This document shows, one piece after another, positions 6,334 to 13,844 of a DNA stretch of 64,000 nt (positions are counted from its first letter, which is position 1; every line of letters starts with the position of its first letter). The notes below the pieces were generated by a model, which made no database searches, had not been told where the DNA came from, and saw only the letters and a list, made by a program, of their open reading frames with translations. Made by a program: the position numbers and the translations under genes. The stretch is from Syntrophales bacterium (GTDB lineage Bacteria; Desulfobacterota; Syntrophia; Syntrophales; UBA2210): contig JALOBE010000002.1 in NCBI GenBank assembly GCA_023228425.1, positions 1-64,000 on the forward strand. Reading direction: 5' to 3'.

Positions 6334-7920
6334 TCATCGATACCAGCCCCCTTGCCGAACGAACTCAAACCCCCGATGAACCTCAAATTTTATCTTATTT
6401 AGCGACGGCATCGGATCGGCTTCTCGAAAGCGGTTCTTTGCGATCTCCAGCTTCCCCCAGTCCAGGGCCAGGGCCAAGGTTGCCGCTTTCACCGAATAGA
6501 TGCCGCCCGTTCCCATCGTCGCGCCGGGCTTTTTCTGGATCGTAATGAGCGCGACCCCTTTGTTCAGCCTGCGAATGATCGCACTGATAACCCCGTGTAT
6601 ATTAAAGGCCTTCTCACCCTCCGGTTCAAGATAGTCAACCACGTTGAGGGCATCGGGTTGTATTTTGTCAGCGATGTTGTGGAAATCCCAATTGTCGATA
6701 ACTTTCATGTGTTTTGCCCACTCCTCAATTGGGATCGGGAAATGGGATAGCTTCTGTTTTAGTGCCTCAGGGCCCATCTCACTATTGAAGTAGTAGATGG
6801 GAAACCGGCCCATGTTTGCCGCTATGGTGTTGAAAGCAAAAAGGGTCTTACCCATTCCCGACACACCAGCGACGACAATGACCGCCTTGGGAAAAAGTTT
6901 CGTTTTTGCATGAATCCCCAGGGGTAGGGTAAGATCGACTGTATTCTCGATGTCAGCATTCTTGAAATCCATGAACTCGATTTCGCTGTCTATGCGCCGG
7001 AAGCTGCCGTTTTTTTTGCCGTATCTTTCAATTATGCCCTCCGCGATGAGACGCCGCAGGATTTCGCTGACGTTCTTCAGCTCTTCTCGTGTGGACACTT
7101 GTAGACTTCTGTGGACTTCTGTGGACAAAAAGTGGCCGTTTGTGGACATCACCCACTCCCGAACATCGGCTGCAAGATTCCTTTCTGCCTTGTTTCCGCG
7201 CTCAAAAGCCGACTTTAAAACCGCCTCAACCTCTTCTTTCGGCAATGGCGGCTTACAGTTTTTCGCTATGTTTTCAATGGCTTGGCGGATGAAGGCTTCT
7301 GAAAGTTTCTGCTTGGTTAAGGCAAGGGCCGCCGTGAAAAGGTCCTCGTTGCGCCTGCCCTCTGAAAAGATTTTTTCGGCAGTGTCCACACGATGTCCAC
7401 ACCCCTTATAGGTACTATTATTTATTATATTATATAGGGCCGGTGGTACCGTCGCGGGTGCTTCGTCAAAGATGCTCAGGCCGTCAAGCCAGCAGTAACG
7501 CCCGCCCTCTCCGTTGATTGAAGGTGGCGCGATGATATAACCCCCACTGCCTCGCACATCGACGCCGGGCATGATCCCTGTGGCATTGCCAACGCTCTTA
7601 TCCTTCGGCATCGCCAAGTATATATGATAGCCGCGGGGTGTCTTTGCAATGCAAGTAATGAAGCTCTCCGGCAATAGTTTTTGTATCGCCTGATAAGCGT
7701 CCTCAGAATCGCAGTCGATAACCAAAATCCCGGATATTTCGCCCGTCACGATGCCGATCATGGCTTTGGGCCATTTTGTAAACCACGTTCGGATTTCCTC
7801 CGGTGTTGCCTTCCGGGTCTGATATTCTGTCCAGGCGACGAACGGCCGCTTATCGGGCCTCACGGGAATAACGGAAAACCCGGCCTGGCGGTAGCGCAGC
7901 GCAGCATTAAGCATGCCCAT
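6334..7920 (-). CDS. Primase-polymerase / ATPase replication protein
   Basis: A 528-residue replication initiator. Residues 1-165 form a bifunctional primase-polymerase (Prim-Pol/AEP) domain with catalytic D69-C-D71 (VIDCDSEDA), H99 in GYHIYL and the VDVRGSGGYIIAPPS motif. Residues about 185-245 are a PriCT-like helical domain (GRRNEDLFTAA...). Residues 252-310 look like a winged helix. From about 335 a RepA/AAA-type ATPase begins with Walker A GVSGMGKT (352-359) and Walker-B-like NVVDYLE. The start has AGGAGG five bases upstream and overlaps the upstream gene by 14 bases. Such fusions drive autonomous replication of plasmids, prophages and satellites. Iteron-like repeats lie inside the gene (7091-7147). 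Confidence 0.9.
   Translation of the reverse strand: MGMLNAALRYRQAGFSVIPVRPDKRPFVAWTEYQTRKATPEEIRTWFTKWPKAMIGIVTGEISGILVIDCDSEDAYQAIQKLLPESFITCIAKTPRGYHIYLAMPKDKSVGNATGIMPGVDVRGSGGYIIAPPSINGEGGRYCWLDGLSIFDEAPATVPPALYNIINNSTYKGCGHRVDTAEKIFSEGRRNEDLFTAALALTKQKLSEAFIRQAIENIAKNCKPPLPKEEVEAVLKSAFERGNKAERNLAADVREWVMSTNGHFLSTEVHRSLQVSTREELKNVSEILRRLIAEGIIERYGKKNGSFRRIDSEIEFMDFKNADIENTVDLTLPLGIHAKTKLFPKAVIVVAGVSGMGKTLFAFNTIAANMGRFPIYYFNSEMGPEALKQKLSHFPIPIEEWAKHMKVIDNWDFHNIADKIQPDALNVVDYLEPEGEKAFNIHGVISAIIRRLNKGVALITIQKKPGATMGTGGIYSVKAATLALALDWGKLEIAKNRFREADPMPSLNKIKFEVHRGFEFVRQGGWYR
7091..7147. repeat. Iteron-like 10-bp-period GTGGAC repeats within primase gene
   Basis: GTGGAC occurs at 7091, 7111, 7121 and 7142, with near-matches GTAGAC at 7101 and GTGGCC at 7132. 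Successive copies are about 10 bases apart, roughly one helical turn. Two inverted copies (GTCCAC) lie at 7383 and 7395. Helically phased short repeats in or near a replication gene are typical of origins. The stretch also codes for repeated Ser-Thr pairs in the winged-helix linker, which could produce the repetition by codon bias alone. Confidence 0.4.
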
Positions 7921-8170
7921 GGCCGCCTCCTGTCAAGGTCGCCCGGATCGCCTTTTCTGCCCTCTCCGGTGCTCTCCGGTCCTTCTGGCACCGCTCACAG
8001 ATGCAGTAGCGAATGATCCGCCGCCCGCCTGCCTTTCCGCCGAAATCCTCCGCCCTGGTAGGGACGAAAAACCCAATGAGGTCGGGATTTCCGCCGCATA
8101 GGAGGCAGAAATCGCCAGGGCCGGGGCGCTCAAATAGCTTTGGGCTAATAATGTCTTTGATGTGCGTCAC
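7907..8170 (-). CDS. Small CxxC (putative zinc-binding) protein
   Basis: Not recognised beyond its motif. 87 residues from the GTG at 8170, preceded by AGGGGG about four bases upstream and lying inside the end of the alpA gene. It has a CLLC pair (FCLLCGGNPD) and a later CxCxxC (YCICERCQKD) about 40 residues on, spaced as for one zinc knuckle, and a Gly/His-rich tail. It overlaps both alpA (26 bases) and the primase start (14 bases), so translation is coupled. It may be a DNA-binding accessory of the primase; this is inference. The start is uncertain because the frame is open to 8311. Confidence 0.65.
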   Translation of the reverse strand: MTHIKDIISPKLFERPGPGDFCLLCGGNPDLIGFFVPTRAEDFGGKAGGRRIIRYCICERCQKDRRAPERAEKAIRATLTGGGHGHA

Positions 8171-8369
8171 GTCGCCCCCTGTCGTATCGCTCCGTTGCTT
8201 TTCGCTCAAGCCAGCTCGAAATTTCATGATTGAACCAACCGACGGAATTTCCACCCAGTTTAACGCGCTTGGGGAACCGTCCCGCCTTTTCGAGCCGCCA
8301 TATCGTGGCATCCGACAGCCCGATGATGGCGAGTAATTCCGGTTTTCTGATGATCCGCTGTTTTTGCAT
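8145..8369 (-). CDS. AlpA-family transcriptional regulator
   Basis: A 74-residue HTH protein with the AlpA/phage-regulator pattern IIRKPELLAIIGLSDATIWR (residues 5-24) and RFPKRVKLGGNSVGWFNHEI (about 30-49), then a conserved WLERK helix. In P4 and Gram-negative PICIs AlpA activates excision and element genes. The start is the ATG at 8369 with AAGGAGG six bases upstream; the open frame to 8399 would run through a terminator. It heads the operon that runs through the primase towards the packaging genes, and lies directly behind the hairpin at 8383-8416. Confidence 0.88.
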   Translation of the reverse strand: MQKQRIIRKPELLAIIGLSDATIWRLEKAGRFPKRVKLGGNSVGWFNHEISSWLERKATERYDRGRRDAHQRHY

Positions 8370-8382
8370 CGTGTGCCTCCTT

Positions 8383-8416
8383 AAAAAAAAAGCCCTCAAG
8401 TGTTTCTCTTAAGGGC
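8383..8416 (-). terminator. Terminator/attenuator directly before alpA
   Basis: On the minus strand, GCCCTTAAG (8416-8408) pairs with CTTGAGGGC (8400-8392) with one mismatch across a 7-base loop, followed by nine T residues (8391-8383). It separates the integrase/196-aa unit from alpA. The alpA ribosome site begins about three bases after the T tract, so no promoter fits between. Transcription of alpA must pass this hairpin, which suggests attenuation or antitermination. Confidence 0.7.
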
Positions 8417-8423
8417 ATTGAAG

Positions 8424-8464
8424 CACACCGCTTTGCGTGTGTATTCCTATTTACTTTTGAAAGT
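8424..8464. promoter_or_regulatory. Inverted repeats upstream of the alpA attenuator
   Basis: Two dyads lie in the gap between the 196-aa gene and alpA. The first is CACACCGC-TTT-GCGTGTG at 8424-8441, a stem with one bulged base. The second is ACTTT-TG-AAAGT at 8453-8464. They may be operator half-sites or an alternative hairpin upstream of the terminator. No convincing -35/-10 pair was found here. Confidence 0.3.
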
Positions 8465-8488
8465 TCGTGGGAGTGCTGTTACCCGCTG

Positions 8489-9079
8489 TCAGCACGGGTT
8501 TTTCCATCGTTCTAGGTAGTTTTTTACTTCGTAGTAGAATTTTTCAACCAGGGAACCACTGAGGCAAAATTCCCGCCCAACATCATCAAAAAGTCCCCGA
8601 TCGATTGCAACTGAAGGGTCGTCTCTTCGCAGCTCCTGCACCTTCCGATAAACGGCATGTCTCTTTTTTAGTCTGTCCCGGTGAGCCTCAATTTTTATGT
8701 GCTTTGGATGTGGCTTCCCAAAAACATCGTCCCAGCTCTTGGCTTGATACCTTCGAACCTTGTGATATGAGTGAGCAAGAGCCACCTCCAGCCACGCGGG
8801 CATGGCCAGCGAATTCACTGCGCAGGTGAAGAGTGCCTCAGTGATAGCGGCATCGTTCCCGGCGTCATAGGCCTGCTTCAACCATTTTAGTTCCTGCACG
8901 CCGATCCACCTGGAAAACTGGTCTCGGCAATGTGATGACCGTATGTCCCTCGGCCATCGTTCCTCCGTCAAACACTGAACCGCTTCATCCACAGGCATCG
9001 CATAGAGTCGCGCCATTTCAGCGCGTTCAGGGCCATCGATTGATGGCAGAAGTTCATCTGGTATTTTTTCTTTAGCCAT
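8489..9079 (-). CDS. Hypothetical 196-aa protein coupled to integrase
   Basis: Not recognised. The start is the ATG at 9079 with GAGGTG upstream, overlapping the end of the integrase gene by eight bases; the longer frame to 9328 is integrase shadow. The protein is soluble-looking, rich in Trp, Arg and Lys, with a His/Cys element (SSHCRDQFSRW), a helical middle (WLEVALAHSYHKVRRYQAKS) and a basic helix (EAHRDRLKKRHAVYRKVQEL) that suggests DNA or RNA contact. It is the only gene transcribed with the integrase before the terminator. It could control excision or be an accessory defence gene; nothing decides. Confidence 0.75.
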   Translation of the reverse strand: MAKEKIPDELLPSIDGPERAEMARLYAMPVDEAVQCLTEERWPRDIRSSHCRDQFSRWIGVQELKWLKQAYDAGNDAAITEALFTCAVNSLAMPAWLEVALAHSYHKVRRYQAKSWDDVFGKPHPKHIKIEAHRDRLKKRHAVYRKVQELRRDDPSVAIDRGLFDDVGREFCLSGSLVEKFYYEVKNYLERWKNPC

Positions 9080-10286
9080 GACGAAACACCTCCATCGAGA
9101 TGACCTTGCTATCGCCTTGTTCCAGCCCGAGAATGGCGCGGAGCTTACGCTCCCAGGCTTCAAAGGCGTGCCGCTTTTCAACGGCGTACTCGTGGCGGTT
9201 ATAGACGGCAAGGATGCCCCCCAGCTTATGGCCCAGGGCCCTTTCCGCGACGATGTCGCTGATTCCCAGTTCGGCCAGACGGGTTCGGAAGGTTCTTCGT
9301 AGATCATGCGGTGTAAATTGTTCCTCAATTCCCATTTCCCCGTAGTGCCGCCGTATGGCCGTCGATATCGCCGCCCGCCTCAGGGGAAGGGAGTCGTTGC
9401 GGGGAGAGGCGAAAACGTAGCTGCCTGCGGAATAGGGGCGTGCCGTGTTAATGACCTCGCGGAACAAGGGCAGGATGGGGACTCGGTTTTCTTCCTGGTT
9501 CTTCCTCTGGTCCGCCGGGATGACCCACCAATCCCCCTCGACGTGATCCCATTTCATTTTTACTGCCTCGCCGGGTCTCTGGCCGGTAAGCAGGATCGCT
9601 TTTGCCGCCAGCTTTACAACGTGGAAAATATCAATATCCTCGTTGCTTAAGTCCAACCCCCGCCATAGCTGTTTTATCTCGCCATCGGCCAGAACACGGG
9701 CGCGCGCTGATTCTTCGCCGCGTCTCATGCCATCCAGTGGGTTTGTTGTAAGCAGCCCTTCCTCGCAAGCGAAGTTAAAAGCCCGAACCAGTACGCCCAG
9801 CAGACGGTTTGCGGTAACAGGGGCGCGCTCCCGCACCTCCCGGATCAACAGAACACCGTCCCGCCGGGTAATGTCTGATATTTTCCGCTTTTTCCAGTGG
9901 GGGAGGGCATCTTTCTCGATTAGGCGAAGGCGTTCCTTCGCCGTGGGGGTTTTAGAAAGCTCCTGTTCCCAGTATTCTGCGATCAAATCTGCAAAGGTGT
10001 GTTCCTCGCGACGTTTCGTCTTTCTCGCTTGTGCCAGGGCACCAGGGTCAACACCTCGGTCAACGTCCTGCCCCGCTACCGCGTGCCTCTCTCGTGCCTC
10101 TGCAAGCGTAACCGCGGGATATCGGCCCAGGGTCATCCGTCGTGCCGTGCCGTCCACCATATAACGGTAAACCCACGACTTTGTACCAGATGGATTGACA
10201 CGAATATAGAGACCCCCCTTATCAAGAACCTCGTATCTTTTACCCCGCGGCTTCAAATTCTTGATGGCCTTATCGGTAAGTGTCAT
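9072..10286 (-). CDS. int: Tyrosine-type integrase (P4/DUF4102 family)
   Basis: Site-specific recombinase of 404 residues. Residues 1-90 are the DUF4102 arm-binding domain (LTDKAIKNLKPRGKRYEV, then GLYIRVNPSGTKSWVYRY). Residues about 95-190 are the core-binding SAM-like domain. The catalytic domain has R237 (GQRPGE), the HDLRRTF box at 327-333, H353 (ALGHK) and tyrosine Y362 (VYNRHEY), so it should be active. It has a strong AAAGGAGAG ribosome site. It is adjacent to attR and reads inward, consistent with integration into tRNA-Pro. Confidence 0.96.
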   Translation of the reverse strand: MTLTDKAIKNLKPRGKRYEVLDKGGLYIRVNPSGTKSWVYRYMVDGTARRMTLGRYPAVTLAEARERHAVAGQDVDRGVDPGALAQARKTKRREEHTFADLIAEYWEQELSKTPTAKERLRLIEKDALPHWKKRKISDITRRDGVLLIREVRERAPVTANRLLGVLVRAFNFACEEGLLTTNPLDGMRRGEESARARVLADGEIKQLWRGLDLSNEDIDIFHVVKLAAKAILLTGQRPGEAVKMKWDHVEGDWWVIPADQRKNQEENRVPILPLFREVINTARPYSAGSYVFASPRNDSLPLRRAAISTAIRRHYGEMGIEEQFTPHDLRRTFRTRLAELGISDIVAERALGHKLGGILAVYNRHEYAVEKRHAFEAWERKLRAILGLEQGDSKVISMEVFRHG

Positions 10287-10310
10287 TTTTTACTCTCCTT
10301 TCGATAAAAC

Positions 10311-10335
10311 GGGGTACAAATTTGGGTACAAAAAA
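10311..10335 (+). repeat. Tandem 12-bp repeat, candidate integrase arm site (right)
   Basis: GGGGTACAAATT followed by TGGGTACAAAAA matches the left pair at 1424-1446 in the same orientation. It lies 25 bases upstream of the integrase start, so binding could also autoregulate int. A second word, GGTGAAAAATGGTG, occurs at 10348-10361 and 10432-10445 and may be another arm or excisionase site. Confidence 0.5.
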
Positions 10336-10377
10336 GTCCTTGCTAGGGGTGAAAAATGGTGCAATGTAATGCATAAG

Positions 10378-10406
10378 ATATTTGCACAAAAAATGAATAG
10401 TGTCAA
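10378..10406 (-). promoter_or_regulatory. int: Candidate integrase promoter
   Basis: On the minus strand a perfect TTGACA (10406-10401) is followed after 17 bases by AAATAT (10383-10378), a weak -10. It is placed about 90 bases upstream of the integrase start and 55 bases inside attR. The -35 match is direct; the -10 is poor, so confidence is limited. Confidence 0.4.
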
Positions 10407-10459
10407 GTAGTTTTGCTCTGAGGTGAGTAGTGGTGAAAAATGGTGAAAATGACTCATTT

Positions 10460-10508
10460 CTGCTTTGGGAGCAGGGAGCCGCAGGTTCAAATCCTGCCGC
10501 CCCGACCA
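10460..10508 (+). repeat. attR: displaced tRNA-Pro 3' half
   Basis: Right copy of the attachment repeat, offset 9141 bases from attL. It contains the anticodon-arm block, the T arm GCAGG-TTCAAAT-CCTGC (perfectly paired) and the acceptor 3' strand with CCA, but no 5' half of a tRNA. It marks the element-chromosome junction; chromosomal sequence resumes at about 10509. Confidence 0.88.
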
Positions 10509-10539
10509 TTCTTTCAGAAATCACTCGTCTTCAATCCTT

Positions 10540-10848
10540 TCAGTGCCGGTCTCTGCCGGTATAATGGTAGGTGTCGTATGTTGTTTCCGACCCGAGTACC
10601 CCGTCGATGCGGTCCTGGAGCTCCCGTCGCTGCTTGCTTGATTTCCAGGCCTCCCAGTCCTCGACGCTCGCCCAGGTGCTGATAACGACAATCGTGGAAG
10701 TGTCGGGGCCGGAAGCGCTCCACAGGGTTTCACCGGAAATGTATCCGGGCTGCCCGACGGCCAGACTTCGAAGGCGCTTTATGAGTTCCAGCAGTTCATC
10801 CTGTTTTCCCTGCACCACCTTCCTTCTGATAAATACCTTGACAGCCAT
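10540..10848 (-). CDS. Antibiotic biosynthesis monooxygenase (ABM) domain protein
   Basis: A 102-residue dimeric alpha/beta-barrel protein of the ABM/YgiN type. It shows a beta strand (VKVFIRRKVVQGKQDELLEL), the QPGYISGETLW segment (residues 33-43) and WASVEDWEAWKSSKQRRE, all typical of the family. Relatives include quinol monooxygenases and haem-degrading or unassigned enzymes, so the substrate cannot be named. Its start has GGAGGTGACGTC before the ATG. It is the first chromosomal gene after the element and lies 59 bases downstream of the dodecin gene on the same strand. Confidence 0.85.
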   Translation of the reverse strand: MAVKVFIRRKVVQGKQDELLELIKRLRSLAVGQPGYISGETLWSASGPDTSTIVVISTWASVEDWEAWKSSKQRRELQDRIDGVLGSETTYDTYHYTGRDRH

Positions 10849-10907
10849 GACGTCACCTCCCGAGGTACGGCTTTATTGTGTGTTTTATCTCCCGTTACCC
10901 TGAAACG

Positions 10908-11111
10908 TTACTTGAGGTATTTAAATGATACTTTCAATTTTGCCCGGTAGATGAGATCGCCCCCCTCCACCTTGATGTCAAGTTCCGTCACTTCGGCAAC
11001 CCGCAATTCCTCAAGACTTTTATGGGCCTTTTCAACAGCCCGTCTTGCCGCGTCGTCCCAGGACGTGTTGCTGGTTCCAATGATCTCGATTACCTTATAA
11101 ACGCTGTCCAT
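10908..11111 (-). CDS. Dodecin family flavin-binding protein
   Basis: A 67-residue protein that by family forms a hollow dodecamer storing flavin or coenzyme A. It shows the beta-alpha-beta-beta pattern: VYKVIEIIGTSNTSWDDAARRAV (residues 4-26, with the conserved Trp that stacks on flavin at W18), a helix, and two strands ending in YRAKLKVSFKYL. A strong AGGAGG precedes the ATG. Length and motifs match the family closely. Confidence 0.93.
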   Translation of the reverse strand: MDSVYKVIEIIGTSNTSWDDAARRAVEKAHKSLEELRVAEVTELDIKVEGGDLIYRAKLKVSFKYLK

Positions 11112-11372
11112 GGTACACCTCCTTTTTTCTGTATCGCCGTCCCCCGGACGTTGAAATGGTAATGGATGCCGGTAATCACGGTCAAGAAATATCCATAACT
11201 CATTTTAATGCCGAGTTAAGTATAGATCAAGCACGATATCAGGTCCGTTCAATCTGTGTACGTTCGGCACAGGCCTGAACCTGTAGACGCTTCTCTCGTC
11301 CCGGGAAACAAAACAGGTGATCCTGTGCCACCGACGATTCCGCCGTCACTCCACAAAAGGGTAGTTGCTGAA

Positions 11373-12839
11373 TCACTTGTGAATAGTGCCCCTGGCCAGG
11401 GAAGCGAAGATGGCGCTGACACACAAGAGCGAGGCGATGAAGAATATGATGCGGCTGCTGGTGATAAAGGCGTGGTGCCGGTCGGGGGTAATCTCGACGC
11501 TTCCGATGACCAGCGCGAAGACGACCATGACCATTCCCATGCTCAGGGTCATTCCGATCTGGCGCATGGTTGCCACCGTGGCCGAGGCAAAGCCGTAGTA
11601 TGCGGGGTCGATGGAGCTCATGATCGCGTTCGTGTTCGGCGATGCGAACAGGGCGAAGCCTGAGCCGATAATCACCAGGCTTACGATGATATATACAATG
11701 CCGGTCTGTGCCGAGAGCAGTACCAGCATGGCCATACCGACGACGGTGACGGCCATCCCGATGGATGCCAGGATCCTCGGCTCAACGCGATCCGACAATC
11801 TTCCACAGGAGGGGGAAAGAAGGGCCTGGACAATGGGGCTGGTAATGAGAACCAGTCCTGCTGTTTCGGCAGGAAGCCCCTTGGCGAACTGAAGAAACAG
11901 GCTGAGCAGGAAAGTGACCGCCCAGGTGCCGCTGTAATGGATCAGGGCGGCCAGGTTCGAAAATGTAAATCCCCGATTATGAATAAATATCTGAAAATTG
12001 ATGAGCGGGACCTCCGTTCTGTTTGCCCGTCGGACAAAGAACCCGGCACCAAGAAGACCGGCACTGATCGCCAGGATGCCGATCGTGTCCGGTAGCCGCG
12101 ACAGTCCGTATATCAGGGCGATCAGGCTGGTGCTGTACAATACCGTACCCGCCAGATCAAAGCGCTCTTTTGTTTTTTCGTTGAAATCACGTAGCTTCCA
12201 TACAACAGCCGTTATAACCACAAAGCATGAAAGAGAGGAAATCCAGAAAATGCTTCTCCAGCCTATAGATTCCGTCAGCAGCCCTCCCAAAAAAGGTCCC
12301 ATGGACAACCCGGCGTACACGGCCGCGGTATTGATTCCGAGTGCCCTGCCCAGCCCTCTTCGCGCGAAGACCTCCGTCAGGAGAGCGAGTGTCGTGGACA
12401 ATATCGCCGCTCCACCGAGACCCTGTACGGCACGCGAAACCAGGAGTATCGTACCGTTCGGCGTTGCGGCGGCGAGCGTCGATCCGATAAAAAAAATGAC
12501 ATATCCAATGAGGAATATCCGTTTCCTGCCGTACATGTCCGACAGACGTCCAAAGGGTACCAGCAGGGACGCCGAGGCCAATATATAGGATGTCGTCAGC
12601 CAGCTGAGGGTGATGATATTCATTTCAAATTCTCGACCCATGGCCGGAAGGGCGATGATGACCGAAGATGACATGAATGGAATAAGAAAAGAAGAAAGCG
12701 CGGTGATAAGAAGGGTGATGAGGCCATGCCGGTCGTCATCCTTCAGTGAAATCGGCATGTCCGGCTTTGAAACCGCTCCCCGGGAGGAAGATTTTTTGAA
12801 CCCGTCGGATGTCGTCGATACCCGTTCCCTGCGAAACAT
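11373..12839 (-). CDS. MFS drug-efflux transporter, EmrB/QacA (14-TM) type
   Basis: A 488-residue inner-membrane proton antiporter. After a polar N-terminal tail of about 38 residues come roughly 14 hydrophobic segments. Motif A appears as GRLSDMYGRKR (about 97-107) and the antiporter motif C region as YAGLSMGPFLGGLL. The first segment reads LITLLITALSSFLIPFMSSS. Relatives export drugs or other hydrophobic compounds; the substrate is unknown. The start at 12839 has AAGGT six bases upstream; M28 is an alternative. It begins 12 bases after the 182-aa gene, probably one transcript. Confidence 0.9.
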   Translation of the reverse strand: MFRRERVSTTSDGFKKSSSRGAVSKPDMPISLKDDDRHGLITLLITALSSFLIPFMSSSVIIALPAMGREFEMNIITLSWLTTSYILASASLLVPFGRLSDMYGRKRIFLIGYVIFFIGSTLAAATPNGTILLVSRAVQGLGGAAILSTTLALLTEVFARRGLGRALGINTAAVYAGLSMGPFLGGLLTESIGWRSIFWISSLSCFVVITAVVWKLRDFNEKTKERFDLAGTVLYSTSLIALIYGLSRLPDTIGILAISAGLLGAGFFVRRANRTEVPLINFQIFIHNRGFTFSNLAALIHYSGTWAVTFLLSLFLQFAKGLPAETAGLVLITSPIVQALLSPSCGRLSDRVEPRILASIGMAVTVVGMAMLVLLSAQTGIVYIIVSLVIIGSGFALFASPNTNAIMSSIDPAYYGFASATVATMRQIGMTLSMGMVMVVFALVIGSVEITPDRHHAFITSSRIIFFIASLLCVSAIFASLARGTIHK

Positions 12840-12851
12840 GTTCGGACCTTG

Positions 12852-13400
12852 CTAGGAATGCCGCAAACTGAAAGGAAAATCATACCTGAGACAGAGGTGA
12901 ACAAAGGTATCAAGGGAACCGTAATCGGACAGGATATTCCTGACATTGGCGTCCTCAAGTTTCGTCACACCCAAGTACTCTCCTCCGAGGTACCGAGACA
13001 TCTGCGGAACGATGGGTACCTCCCCCACATGGGGTTTGTCTGTAAACCATATCAACTCCGGGGACCCCTCCGGATGTCCATCCGGGAGATTCACCGCCGG
13101 GAACGGGCCGTTTGCCTTGAGAAGAATGGAGGCGGCATACATGATCGAACGATTGCTGTAGCCCAGGACCAGGTCACCTTCCTCCATGCCGTGCCATGGG
13201 GCCTTCCAGCCTGTACCGGCGTTCCACAGGCACCAGGCATAACAGATCCCCCGGGGGTAGAACTGCATCAATGCTTCCCTGAAATTCATAGTCGCGGGGA
13301 TCATTGAAAAAAGTTTTTCCAATTCCCAGGCTGCATCCCTGACCGTTGCCGTCCTTTCCCCGTCCCGATCATCAAGGGCCAGAATAAATACATTGCTCAT
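12852..13400 (-). CDS. Hypothetical 182-aa protein
   Basis: Not recognised with certainty. It is a soluble globular protein without signal or membrane segments. It has a W/Y-rich core (CYAWCLWNAGTGWKAPWHGM) followed by GDLVLGYSNRSIMYAASILL (about residues 75-94), which recalls the GD-x-V-x-Y segment of EVE/PUA-like folds that bind modified bases; this is a weak resemblance only. The ribosome site is poor. It is 12 bases upstream of the MFS gene, so the two are probably co-transcribed. Confidence 0.7.
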   Translation of the reverse strand: MSNVFILALDDRDGERTATVRDAAWELEKLFSMIPATMNFREALMQFYPRGICYAWCLWNAGTGWKAPWHGMEEGDLVLGYSNRSIMYAASILLKANGPFPAVNLPDGHPEGSPELIWFTDKPHVGEVPIVPQMSRYLGGEYLGVTKLEDANVRNILSDYGSLDTFVHLCLRYDFPFSLRHS

Positions 13401-13844
13401 TGCTTAATTTCCCGCTTTCTGCCTACCGAGTGCGTCCGGTCCGGTAGAATAGTATGTTCTTCATCAAACTCGCAGCTCTTGTACCGGATTTCCGGGATCC
13501 TCTCCGGTGCCATAGCTGCCTGAGGCATGGCGCTTCACCGGGATGTTCTTCTATCCGACGGCTTCACCGGGTCACAGATTTTCCATAATGTAACGCTTTT
13601 ATACGAAGAGTCAAATGCCGATGAGCTCGCAAAAAGCCGAAAAATGGCGAATTTTGAAAATCGAGACCAATATTTCCAATGAGTTACAAGGCTGCCTTTG
13701 GAAAATTTGGACTTTTTAGGGGACCATCAAATGCCGATGCTTTAATTCTGCCTCCCGTACCGCAGAATTCCATGAAACTGCTGGAAAAGATAAAAAAAAT
13801 AGGATAGGTCTATTATACGTTGTTCCAGGGGATCGGAAGGGCAG
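13401..13844. other. 444-bp intergenic gap with short direct repeats
   Basis: No supportable gene. TCAAATGCCGATG occurs twice (13611-13623 and 13727-13739), and GCTTCACCGG occurs twice at about 13521 and 13561. The middle part (13620-13700) is AT-rich with a GCAAAAAGCCGAAAAATGG stretch. It resembles dispersed intergenic repeats of deltaproteobacterial genomes, which I cannot confirm here. The ptsP promoter must lie in it. Confidence 0.4.

Noticed and set aside
5903..7411. Plus-strand frames across the DUF3102 and primase genes
   Set aside because: They are antisense to well-supported coding sequence and lack motifs or ribosome sites.
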